A stretch of 64,000 nucleotides of DNA from Tetraselmis striata (lineage: Eukaryota > Chlorophyta > Chlorodendrophyceae > Chlorodendrales > Chlorodendraceae). Position numbers and translations under genes: made by a program. Positions 46,549-57,000 of this stretch are shown piece after piece (the first letter of the stretch is position 1; the number at the start of each line of letters is the position of its first letter). The notes beneath the pieces are model-generated. The model was not told the origin of the DNA, did not search any database, and worked only from the letters and a program-made list of their open reading frames with translations. The stretch is taken from assembly GCA_006384855.1 (NCBI GenBank), contig VCJN01003605.1, positions 35,553 to 99,552 on the forward strand, read 5' to 3'.

Positions 46549-47865
46549 TCATGCCTTGCCGTGAAACCTGCTCAACAGGCTGTTGAAATCAATCGTGGGC
46601 CGGCTTTTCGTCATTCTCTTTCCAGTCTTCGACAGCGGTGCTGGATTTATGCTCGGCAGCTTGCTGAGCAAGGATCCCAGTCCGGACAGCCGCGCGAATC
46701 CCTTCGGGCAGTCTCCGTTGTCCTCGTCTTCCAACATCCCCAGCGTGCCCTGCAGCGGGCCCGCACTCTGGGTGTAGCCGTCCCGCACAGACTGCAGCCC
46801 TGTGGCAAAGGACTCTCGCCGCTTATTCAGTAGGTTCGAAATCACCGACGTCCGGCGAGCCTGCATAGGCACCGCAGGCTTGTCGCCCAGCGCGTTGTTT
46901 TGCTTCGCCTCTTGCTGTTGCTTTGCAGCCCTGCCGCTCTCCTCCTTGGCGAGCCTGTCGAGCAGATCACTGACATGCAGTTCCTCCAGCTTGCGCGGGT
47001 CGGCCTTTGCTGCCGCCTTGGCCCCCTTGTACCGGCGCATGTCACGCCCGCCATTCCAAAACCCATACTTTGGCATCGAGATCTCCTCACTCTCGTTACC
47101 CATGCCGTCCTCCCTCCGACCTGCTGAAGGGTCCGCTGAAACAGACTTCTTCGTGCCTGGCTGGCTTACTCCCACATCAATAGAGCGTCTGGAACTCTGT
47201 GCGTGAATGGAGCGCCTGGAACTCTGTGCATGAATTGAGCGCCTGGAACTCTGTGCATGAATGGAGCGCCTGGAACTCTGTGCATCTGCGGAGCGCCTTT
47301 GGCCTGGGCAACAGTTGGGAAATCGGCAGCAGGCTTCAGCGCCCTGGATGTTTTTTCCGTGGACTCCCGGTAACGCCCGACAGTATAGAGTAAGACATAA
47401 ATACTCTTCCTCTATAATGTCGCCAGGTGGTCGTTCCTCTGCAAAAGGCCGAAATTCCCTACAGTAAACGGCTGCAGAGAGGTGCGTTGTTTATAGGGGC
47501 AGGATGGGGAGGGTTGTCGGGGGCTCACCGCCTTTCTTGGGTGCCACTATTGGGGGTAGGCCAGGGCTGGTGTCGCTGGTGGAGGGCCACTCCTGCTGTG
47601 GCGGCGACCGATCGAGCTCATGTTTTGAGGACAACGTCAAATCCTTCTTGGAGGTGCGCCGGCTCTTCGTCTTAGCCTTGCGAGCGGTCGCGTCTTGCGC
47701 GGCCTTTGGCTGATTGATATCAGACGTCGTGAAGCTGCGCGCTACACTGCTGCGGATAGGACTTGTCACCGGCGGCAGCCCCGACTCGGTGAGGCTGAGC
47801 TGCGAGCGCTCCGCACGGCCGTCCACGCGGGACATCGCCTGCTCAAACACCTCGTGGCCGACCAT
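46549..47865 (-). CDS. unknown basic/low-complexity protein with nonapeptide repeats
   Basis: Two exons, 47865-47529 (donor GCG/gtgagc) and 47303-46549 (acceptor ttgcccag), join in phase 1 to about 363 residues. I do not recognise the protein. Near the exon junction it carries four tandem copies of RRSIHAQSS-type nonapeptides encoded by a 27-bp DNA repeat. Downstream is a short conserved-looking patch, MPKYGFWNGGRDMRRYKGA, then a charged helix EELHVSDLLDRLAKEESGRA that could form a coiled coil. The N-terminus MVGHEVFEQAMSRVDG also looks structured. Most of the rest is Ser/Pro/Lys-rich and probably disordered. A PKYGxW patch faintly recalls RIN4/NOI motifs, but this is weak. The in-phase junction is the main reason to believe the model. 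Confidence 0.6.
47195..47290 (-). repeat. 27-bp tandem repeat inside a coding exon
   Basis: About three and a half units of a 27-bp sequence (minus-strand core GCACAGAGTTCCAGGCGCTC) differ by single bases. The unit length is a multiple of three, so copy-number change keeps the frame and alters the number of nonapeptides. Confidence 0.85.
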
Positions 47866-48987
47866 GGCGCTTGCACAGTGCCGGAGATACACCACCGCTG
47901 AGCTTTGTCGGCGGTGGTGGGATTCCGAGGTGCGGACAATTATCTCGGTAGTATGTTTTCTTGAGATACTTCACAGCTGTTAAACACGTCAGTATGTTGC
48001 TGGTATCTTTTGTGGCCTATCTATTTACTATGGCCTGACTAACGCAATCCTTTCTGCGTTACTACAGGCAGCGAATCCTCATCGCTACAGGCAAATATGC
48101 TGTAGTAATGATTACTTGCTGCTACTGCTACTGCTCGCCGCCGCCTAGCGCGAGCGCCTTTATAATCCTTAATGTATTTATTTTATCGGATAAGGGATAG
48201 ACGCGTGCTGGTACGCGGTACAGGTAAACGCGTTATCCCATGCGTGAGTCCACAGGCGTAAATAGTAATGAAGGGGTGGGTTTTAATCCATGCGCAGGCT
48301 GAACGCCACGTGTCGCGAATGATGTAATAAAACGATTTGCTGCCCTGAGGGCAGCAATATATATCCCCATCTTCCCCCCAGCAAGCCGCCCCTAATAATC
48401 GCACTACGAATGCGATGGCGCATTATGGAAATATACGCAATTGTACACCGGGGATTGGTGAAATGTTGCACCTTCCAAGATGCAAATGTGTTACATCGCA
48501 TGTACACAATGTACATCTAGGGTTATCTAAGGTATCTATGCTCTACTCTGAAAACATGCGGGGTGACGTTGCTGTTATCTTGCGTCGCGAGCTCGTGGCC
48601 GCGCTTGGCGTGTGCGCTTCAAAAAACAGCGATACTCGCCCGCTAGTGCGCGCCGGAAAACGGAAATTGCCGGTCAGCTACTCAGCTGTAAAATGCGCAA
48701 AAAACGCAATTTAATCGCGCAGTACATAATGTCAAAGTCACAACTGATGTCGGAACATTGAGGACCATGGTGCTGGCACTAGCGCTCAGGGAGCCGCCAC
48801 CCCAGTCCGTGCAATGAACTAAATTCTAGAATAAAATAAAATTTGATCTAAGTCCCTCTTTAATTTCACTCTGATTCAAAGTTAATGGAATCTACTACTT
48901 AATTAACGTAATTGAAATCGAATCAATCTTGCCTTAAAATGCGGACGAAAACTTACCATATCACACCTGGGCTGGATAGGGTGGATC
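47866..48987. other. unassigned intergenic DNA
   Basis: No gene was recognised. The stretch is moderately AT-rich from 47940 and contains scattered short repeats. Its last 200 bp lead into the palindrome cluster. Confidence 0.4.
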
Positions 48988-49209
48988 CCTGTGTAAATGG
49001 TCCAAGTACCGCGCTCCATGCGTACATGGGCCGGTCCGTGTGTACATGGTCGTTGTCGAGGGCATTCCATGTGTACATGGGTTAGCCAACGACCCGTGTT
49101 CACATGGACCGTTTTCGGTTAACTCCATGTGTACATGGTACGGGCCATGTGGACATGGGTCAATGGAGGCTCCATGTTCACAGTCATGGACCGCTCCATG
49201 TACACATGG
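48988..49209. repeat. cluster of nine CCATGTGTACATGG-like palindromes
   Basis: Nine near-copies of the 14-bp palindrome CCATGTGTACATGG occur at about 48988, 49016, 49036, 49067, 49094, 49125, 49145, 49172 and 49196. Spacing is 20-31 bp. Two are perfect palindromes and the others carry one to three changes or a small insertion. The spacers are unrelated in sequence. It lies just outside the 3' tail of retroelement copy 3. Confidence 0.85.
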
Positions 49210-49221
49210 CCCGCATGCCCA

Positions 49222-50060
49222 CATTAGTAGTTATACTAGCTAGCTGCAGAAGGCGATATCAGGAAATCACCAGAAAAGGACTATCGGAAAGGTCCTTTAC
49301 AGCAACTGCGAGGTGGAAGCAGTAGCATGAGAAGATGCAAAATAGGCACGAGCCCACGTATCAGACTTCGCCACCTACACACCGGCCGAGAGAATGCCGC
49401 CTATGGTACCATGCACGCAAGCAGAGACCCGCTGCAACACCCCCCGCCGTGTGCGCAACAGGTGACGGCGGAACTCGGCAAGTTGACTAGCGACAAAGTT
49501 CCGAAGTGTCTGAACGGACCGGCCACGAAGGAAGCATGAGGTCGGGGCGGAAGGGCCGCCAAGGAAGTTGCGCACAGCCAGCAACACCGCAAAGACCACC
49601 GTCAAAGCGGACTTCCCGAGACGGCCGCGGTCTTCAACCACAAAAGGGTAGTACCGGTGAATACCCTGCACTGCTGGGGCAGAAGACGCCCGGTCCGCTG
49701 CCAACTTACCCTGCTCCGCCTCGGTCGCCGCGATCCCCGGGGTGCACCAGCGGGGGTCGTTGCTCCAATTGGGAGTTGTGGAGGACACGCACGCGAAGTC
49801 GATCATGTAGTCGCACGCCGCCCCCCCCCCCCCCCCCTCCACCCCAGCCACTCCGCCAGCGTCAAGTCCGACGCCCGCGAGCGAGCGGTCCGCTGGGCGC
49901 AGCCCACTCGTCTCAAGGGTCAAGTCGCCGGCTCCCGAGCGGTCCCGGTCAAGCACCGCCCCCGCTTCAATTGCCACAGATGCCCACAGATTCTTCAAAG
50001 CGGTATGCATGCGGTGCTTGTAGTTCGCTACATCACCAGACGGGCAGCTAGATGATTCAC
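49222..50060 (-). mobile_element. retroelement copy 3, 3' part only
   Basis: Read on the minus strand, it begins with the nuclease-like region (HTALKNLWASVAIEAGAVLD, LRPADRS, DYMIDFACVSSTTP, YYPFVVEDRGRLGKSALTVV). It ends with the family tail at 49260-49222. The coding part is almost continuous from 50082 to 49375, interrupted only by small differences and a C/G-run at 49820-49837. It is strongly 5'-truncated, with no RT core, and lies head-to-head with copy 4. Confidence 0.75.
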
Positions 50061-50224
50061 ACGGATGCCCGCATGTCCGCATGCCCGGATGCCTGCATGG
50101 ATCTTAACAACGCTGCAAACCTGGCGGTATGCCTGTCCCGGGGCCGGGGGAAGGAAAAACCCACGGCGGCTACCTGTAGTGGTATTGCTGTGAACTACCA
50201 ATAAAATGCCAGTCGTAACAAATC

Positions 50225-50832
50225 CACCTACCGCTATTACATGATTGATTTCGCGTGCGTGTCCTCCACGACCCCCACTTTGGGCATTGACCCCCGCAAG
50301 TGTACCCCAGGGATCCCGGCGACCGGCGGGGCGGAGCACAACAAGCTGGCGACGACGAACCGGGCGTCTTCCGCCCCTGTGCAGGGTGTTCACCGGTACT
50401 ACCCTTTTGTGGTTGAGGACCGCGGTCGCCTCGGAAAATCCGCTTTGACGGTGGTCTACATCTTCGCGGTGTTGCTTGATGTGCGCAACTTCCTTGGCGG
50501 TCCTTCCGCCCCGACTTCATGCTTCCTACGTGGCCAGTTCGTCCATGCTCTTCAGAAATTTGGCGCAAGCCAACCCGCACAGTTCCGCCATCACCTGTCG
50601 TGCACACGGCGGGGGGTGTTGCAACGCGAGTCTCTGCTTGCGTGCATGGTACCTTGGGCGGCATTCTCTATGCGGCCGGAGTGCGTACGGCCAAGTCTGA
50701 TGCGTTTGCCCATGGTCATTCCGCACCCTCTTCTGGTGCTGTTTCCACCTCGCAATTGTTGTGCTGGACGTTTCCTATGTTACCTTTTTGGGTGATTTCC
50801 TGGTCGCCTTTTGCAGCTAGCTCATGTAACTA
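50225..50832 (+). mobile_element. retroelement copy 4, 3' end only
   Basis: The open frame 50241-50795 begins in the D-F-A strand of the nuclease-like region (MIDFACVSSTTPTLGIDPR). It runs through VHRYYPFVVEDRGRLGKSAL to the tail GCCTTTTGCAGCTAGCTCAT at 50806-50825. It is closely related to copies 2 and 3. The 5' truncation points of copies 3 and 4 face each other across about 165 bp of unrelated DNA. Confidence 0.75.
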
Positions 50833-51238
50833 TGTTATACCTACCGCGGAAAGCAGTAGCGACTACTTAGGTACTAAAATATCAACACAGCAAGCCGCCC
50901 AAAGGCGCCCGGCATAAAACTGCTGGTGGTATCCCTGGGATAATACTTAGGGATAATCCTTAGCGACCGCTCGTACTTGGTACCCTGCGCGCTTAAAAAA
51001 ATACCGTGCGTTCATGGGCTGCGCCGGACGGGCTTTTTTTCTGCTTCGATGCGGCAGTGCGCGGCGGGCGGATGCCGTCGATGACGGGCACTACCAGTAA
51101 CCCTGTAGCTTCGTGCCGCCACCGTCACAAGCCGGTGACAGCCCGCGCCAATCACTCCCCGCACCATCCGTAGCCTGAACCATATACGCCCGACGCTCGT
51201 GGCCGGCTTGTCTCCGGACTCGCTTCCACGCGCTCGAG
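50833..51238 (+). other. 5' flank of the ankyrin gene
   Basis: No gene was recognised. The proximal 180 bp are GC-rich and likely promoter or 5' UTR. The segment 50880-50920 (ATCAACACAGCAAGCCGCCC) also occurs at 63510-63530, so part of it is dispersed repeat. Confidence 0.4.
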
Positions 51239-51429
51239 ATGGGCAAGAAGAAGGGGCCGGCGAAGCGGCTGCCCATATTCGCCGCCGCCGACAAGGGCGA
51301 CGTGGCGGCGGTGCGCACCATCCTGGAGGAGCACCCCACCACCATATCCGCGAAGAACAACGTGCGCCCCGAGCCTCAAGCCCCTTTCATAACTTCTTCT
51401 TCCCAACTCTCGTTTTGCTATCCGTGTGT

Positions 51430-51463
<34 letters not shown>

Positions 51464-53138
51464 GTGCCGATTTTTCTACGGGATATATATTACCGACTAT
51501 CTCGATCCTACATATACCCTCTTTTCATTACGTTATGATTGGGCGGGGGTATGCATTCTATCTGTCCATATGGTAGAAATATTATGTATGTGTGTGTGTG
51601 GGGGGGTCGGAGGGGGGGAGGGGGGGGGGGGGCTGTATCCCTACACATTCCTTCCCCGCCAACCGCCAGGAAACTTTCCCCGCGCGGACAACTCCGCCGC
51701 CACAACGCACGCAGCTCATCCTGCCAACCTCCTCCTTCCGTGACGGCTCCCCTTCCATCCTCCCTGGTGCCACCAGGACGGCTGGACGCCACTGCACCAG
51801 GCGTCGTTCTCGGGCAACCTGAGCGTGGTGAAGCTGCTGCTGGAGAAGGGCGCCGATATCTCGGCCGGCTGCAAGGTTGCCTCCCCGCCAACCCCCGGCT
51901 CCCCTTAGCAACTGCCCTGACCGACCCCACAGAGCCTGCCAGAGGTCCATACCATTACAAACTGGTTAGCACCTGCATGGGCAGTGGCCTTTTCCCTCTG
52001 GCACTGTCGCAATGTCGTGACCGCCAGACGGGTGGGGTCAGGTGGCGTAGTAAGAGGCGGGGGGAAGGGGGGTTCATTATTCAGGAGACCTCAGCCCCCG
52101 CACCTGTAGTCGTAACTAGTCTGAATGGCATGCCACCGCCCGGTGCAGGACCAGGACACGCCGCTGCACTACGCCGCGGCGCAGGGCCACTGCCGCATCA
52201 TGCGCTTCCTGGCCGCCAAGGGCGCGGACCTGCGTGTGAAGGACCGGGTGACCCCCCCCCCCCCCCCCCCCCCTTCCTCCCTTCCCAACCCCACGTCTCC
52301 CTGTCTCCTACCCCCGAGAGGCACTCAACCGCCGCCCAGCCGCTCGCTTCCTGCCGGGCCATTTAAATAGCTTTCCAATGGCAAATGGGTGGCGGTGGTT
52401 GAGTGGTAGCAGGGACGCACAGGGGCGCAAGCCGCATGTCCACCCTCCTGGAAGGTGTGCGGGGCTCAGGGTTGGACTGCATAGCGGTGCGGACAACGGA
52501 TGCACAGGGGTGCACCACACCACGGCGTACCCCACCGTGGGTCCTCCTGTCCACCCCATCGCTCCATACACTCCGCCCCTGCCACAACGCCCCGGCTCGG
52601 TCGTGCCTGTCGCGACATGCGCAAGCGGTGCCGTCCAGGCGGGTTTGGTCTACCCTCTCCCTGGACGCGGCGCAGCCGTGTTGGCGTCCAGGGCGTCAGC
52701 GCACCTGCAGGAGCAAAAAACAATCGCGACGGGCTTTGCTCTCACATTTCAAGCTTATTTAGAATATGTTCGAAAACTGTGCGCATGTAAACAAACGTTT
52801 GCCGGCACCCCGATTGCATTCAGCTTCTTGTACCGGCGTGGGGGCACGTGCTTCTGATTGCAGAGTATGTTTTTTCATTTGCTAGGTCCTGCCACGATGG
52901 CGTGGGGACCGCGCTCGCGTGCGGGCTGGGGCTGGGGGGCTGACGTGGGTGCCGTGGTGGGCTTGCCGGGGCGCAGGACGGCGAGGCCCCGCTGGACGTG
53001 ATTCCCAAGAAGGAGAAGGACGCGCGCAAGCTGATGGCGGCGCTGCTGGCGGGCGAGGACTGCCCGGAGGTGGGCAGCGAGGAGGACGACTGGGAGACCG
53101 ACCCCGAGGAAGGCGAGAGCGGCAGCGCAGCGGCGTGA
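51239..53138 (+). CDS. small ankyrin-repeat protein
   Basis: Four phase-0 exons, 51239-51361, 51777-51875, 52149-52247 and 52977-53138, encode about 160 residues. The start MGKKKGPAKRLPIFAAADKG is basic. Repeat 1 (IFAAADKGDVAAVRTILEEH) is followed by DGWTPLHQASFSGNLSVVKLLLEKGADIS, DQDTPLHYAAAQGHCRIMRFLAAKGADLR and a degenerate last repeat, DGEAPLDVIPKKEKDARKLM. The acidic C-terminus (EVGSEEDDWETDPEEGES) has no catalytic domain, so it is probably a protein-binding adaptor. Partner and location cannot be told. Exons 2 and 3 are each exactly 33 codons, one ankyrin repeat. Intron 3 is 729 nt and starts with a C-run. Confidence 0.87.
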
Positions 53139-54040
53139 GGCGCCCCCAGCAGGCCTGCCGCTGGTGCCTCTGAACGCGCACGTGTCTCAGCCAGCACGTA
53201 TCTGCCGAGGAGGGCTGGAATCGGCGCACGCGATGTTGACAGAGCCGGTGCCGCTGCCGGACATCTGTGATGCGCCTGATGTGTCCAGGCCCTCAAGGGC
53301 CGCCAGAGCGCCCGGGGCGTCTGCAGGCTGGCGGCAGGTGATGGCGCTGACGTTGGAGGGGGCGCCATCGGTAGATGGGCTGCGCGCACGCAGCTGGCTG
53401 GCTGGGGATACTCTGCTTGGAGAGGGGCAATGTAAGCAAAGCATTCATTGTCTGCCGTCGATGTACGGGGAAGTGCCGAGTGACAGTGTTATTTACGCGA
53501 GCTGCCACCAGTGGATGGAGCACCCCGCCTGCCCCTCCCCCCCTTCCCGCAACCCCCCACACACACATTCCTTTGTGCTCTTCGGGTTGCAGTTGTGGGA
53601 GGAGTTCTTGTACCTATAATGGCAAGCCAGGCAGCTGCAGGTCGCTGGTGATGTTGGCATCCAGGCGCAACACGCCGGACAGCGGCAGGCGCATGCGCAA
53701 CAGAAGGGGAGGCGGAGGGCGTGTTGGCGCTCACACTGGGAGCGCTGTGGTGTTTCAGACTAGATGGCGGCTGCGGGTCATATGGCATGATCGATGGCCA
53801 CAAGCCCACACCGAAGGGCACGGCTGCATTGTGCCCAGAGGAAAAATGCGGCGGAGGGCGGGAGGGGGGGAGGGGGAGGTGGGGGGGGGGGGGGGGGGGG
53901 CAAGGTGGGCAATATTCTGTTAAAAAACATGCTGCGAGAGTTCACATGAAGGGGAGAAGGGGGAGGGAGGAGAGGAGGGAAGGACGGGGGGGGGGGGGGG
54001 GGGGGGGGGAGGGGGGTGGTTCAGCGCAGCTATGTAATCA
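53139..54040. other. convergent 3' flanks of ankyrin and RUNKEL-like genes
   Basis: No gene was recognised. Two long G-runs (53881-53900 and 53990-54010) lie immediately downstream of the minus-strand gene, so in its sense direction they are C-runs. Frames here are shadows of these runs. Confidence 0.45.
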
Positions 54041-57000
54041 CTAGCGCATGGCCGCGCTAACCGCAGCCGCTGCCTCCTGCGCCACAAAGCGCAGCGAGCG
54101 GTCGCCCTGCTCCCCGACGGTGTGGACCGCAGCCAGCAGGGCGTCGTACTCGGGGCCCGCCAGCCGCGGCGTGGCGCCCGTCGCGATGGCCTTCATCAGC
54201 GCCTCCAGCATGACCTGCTGCGTGCGGTGGCGCGGCAGCATGTTGTCGCGCGGGCCAACCAGCACCGCCGTCGTCAGCCCGGCGCCCTCAGTCGACAGCA
54301 GCGCGCGCGCCGCGTCGCCGGGGTGCGTCGCGAGCAGCGCCGCCTCGCACTGCGCGGCCGCCACCGCCAGCGGCGGGTCGGGGTGCGTCGCCAGCTCGAG
54401 GAAGATGTCGTAGCAGCCCACCAGAGGGCCCGACACGCCTGCGCCTGCCTCGCCCGCCTTGACTGCCGCGCCGTCCACCTCCAGCAGCGACTGCAGCAGC
54501 CAGGATGGTGGGATTGGGGCACCGCTCACATCAGCCAGCAATGAGGTACCCGTCCACCCACCCACCCACACACACCCTCTACGGCGCAAACGAAATCGGG
54601 AACCCGGTGCCGATGCTTCCCGATTCCGGCTTGCTCAAATTCCCGTCAATGTAGTCATTATATCCACCGCCATGTATTTGCCTTGACGGGAGTTTGCGGG
54701 CCAAAGCTCCACGAGTTGGCGGTTCGTGGTGTATTCCGACCGCTTTTGACTATTTATGGTTGTTCCCTTGTGTAGGTAAGGGCAAGGTTCGAAATTGCTA
54801 CGTGTGCGGGGACCAAAAGTAAGCCAACTGTACACTAATTCATGCTCCGGCAGCAGGCCGAGGTAGGAACACGCTAGAGCCCACGGCGTGGCCTCGTCAT
54901 GTCATGGACATATGGAATGGGTACATGAGGCGCCCATGCCACAATGCGATGTAGAAAGCATCCGCCTCGCAAATGCATGCGCCGTTGAGCGCAGCCTACT
55001 TGTGCAAACACAAACGGTCCGCGGATTAAAAGCGCTGTTGACCCCCCCCCCCCCCCCCCCCCCCACTAAGAGACACAAACTAGCAAAACGGGGAAATAAT
55101 TCAGGAAACAGCACGAATACGTCACGAATATTACGACGCGACATTCATCGCTGGTCGATGGAATATAAAGGTGCGAAAGAGTATTTTTTGGCCCCGTGGA
55201 CCGTCTTTAATTGTACGGTAGAATTACGTCTTTAATTACGTCTTTAATTGGACGGTCTTTCATTTAATTATACCGTCCGGTTGGGATAACTCTTACATGT
55301 AGAGATAGAGATAGAGATAGAGAGAGAGAGAGCGAGAGAGAGAGAGAGTGTGTCATAGGAAAAGGAAGGAGAACCCGGGGCGGGGGGGGGGCTTTCACCT
55401 GGCAGAGCTCCAGGACGGGCTCCAGGAAGGGCTCCACGCGGTTCTCATGCGCGTACTCCACCACCGCAGCGACCTGCCAAACAACACAGGCCGTCGGCAT
55501 GGACCGCCCTGCATGCGTACAACCTCCCCGCCGTGCGGGTGGTGAGTCCGCTGTATGGCGCAGGGGAGGATGGCTGCTGTGATGGGGCACTGACCTTCGG
55601 CACCACCCCCAAGCTGGCCATCGCCGACGGCCGCACGTTGCCGGCGGCGATGACGAGGCGGCACAGCCGGATATTGTGCACATTGTTGTTGGTGTGGTCC
55701 AGCGACAGAAACTCGAAGAACTTGGGGATGAGCCCCAGGCGGTCGATGGCGTCCACCCACGCAGAGCGCGCCTGGAGAATGCCACGTGACGCGCGGACGG
55801 GGTTTCAGCCGGCTGCTGGCACGCGCGCAGGCAGCGGCTGCTGAGGTATCGCGGCTGAGCGAGAAGCAAGCCACCAAATGCTGTGGGACCAGGTGCGCCC
55901 GCAGGTGGTGCGTACCTCGAGTAGCGCTCCTAGCAGCTTGAGGGCATAAAGCGGCATGGGGTCCTCGTCCTCCAGCAGTCCTGGCAGCAATGGCAGCACG
56001 TGCTTCTGCACCAGGTTGTCGATCTGTCGGCCTGTGCGCACCGTGTGAATGCAAACGGGTGGGGTGGGGGGCAGCCCGGGGGTTTTTTTTTTTTGGAGGG
56101 GGGGGGGGGGGGGGGGGGGGGTTCAGCGATTCCGCACATTACGCGCAGAATTACAGGGCGGGGAGGGTGGGGGCGGGGCGCTTGCCTGAGGTGGAGGTGT
56201 CGCTGGTGCCGTCGCGGTCGCCAGCGTAGATGTCCGGCTCCGTCAGGTAGAGGAGCAGGATGTCACAGGTCAACTAGGCGTATGCCAGAAGATTTGGCGG
56301 CGTTAGTGCTGCTGCAACAAGCAATTTCATCTCTTTATGTGCTTATTACGTAATTAATTGTATGTTGTTGGCGGTGGCGCCGGGGGGTGGGGTGGGGGGG
56401 GGGGAGGGGGCGGGCGCTCTGCGGCGGCGGGCGCATGAGCACCTTCAGGCACAAGAAGCGCGTGTCGCCGGTCTCGTGATTGGAGGCCACGGCGGTCGCG
56501 AGCGCGGGGAGCAGCTTGCCCAGCACGGTGTCGTAGTGCTGCAGCAACGTCTCCATGTTCTGCGCACAACCCAATCGGTGCAACATCAGTGCAGAGCAAC
56601 GCCAAAACCCTTTTTCTTACTCTCTCTCCATCTCTCTCGCCATCTTTCGATTGAGACAGCGGAGGACAAGAGCGTCTGCACCGCAGGTGGCAGGTGGGCC
56701 GAAAGCTAAGCGGGTCGGATGGGAGGGGAGGGGCAGACAGATGGGGTGGCGAGCGGCGCATGCCTGGCTCAGCGCCTCCAGGGTGTGCAGCAGCGTGGTT
56801 TTGAACTCGGCCATGCCTGTGAAGTTGACCGAGGGCTGGCAGGTGACGGAGAGGTACGTGGCGAGCTCGGTCACGAGCGCCGGAGTGACAGCGGCGGAGC
56901 GGAACGCCGGCGAGGTGAGCAGGTGCAGCACGACGGGGAACTGGCTCAGGTGCGACCCGCCGGTGCGTGGCCGCATGCCCGAAGTGGGCGTCAGCCGCCG

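Noticed and set aside
49040..49325. Repetitive THG/VHM peptide frames at 49.0-49.3 kb
   Set aside because: They are translations of the palindrome cluster in several frames, and both strands are open.
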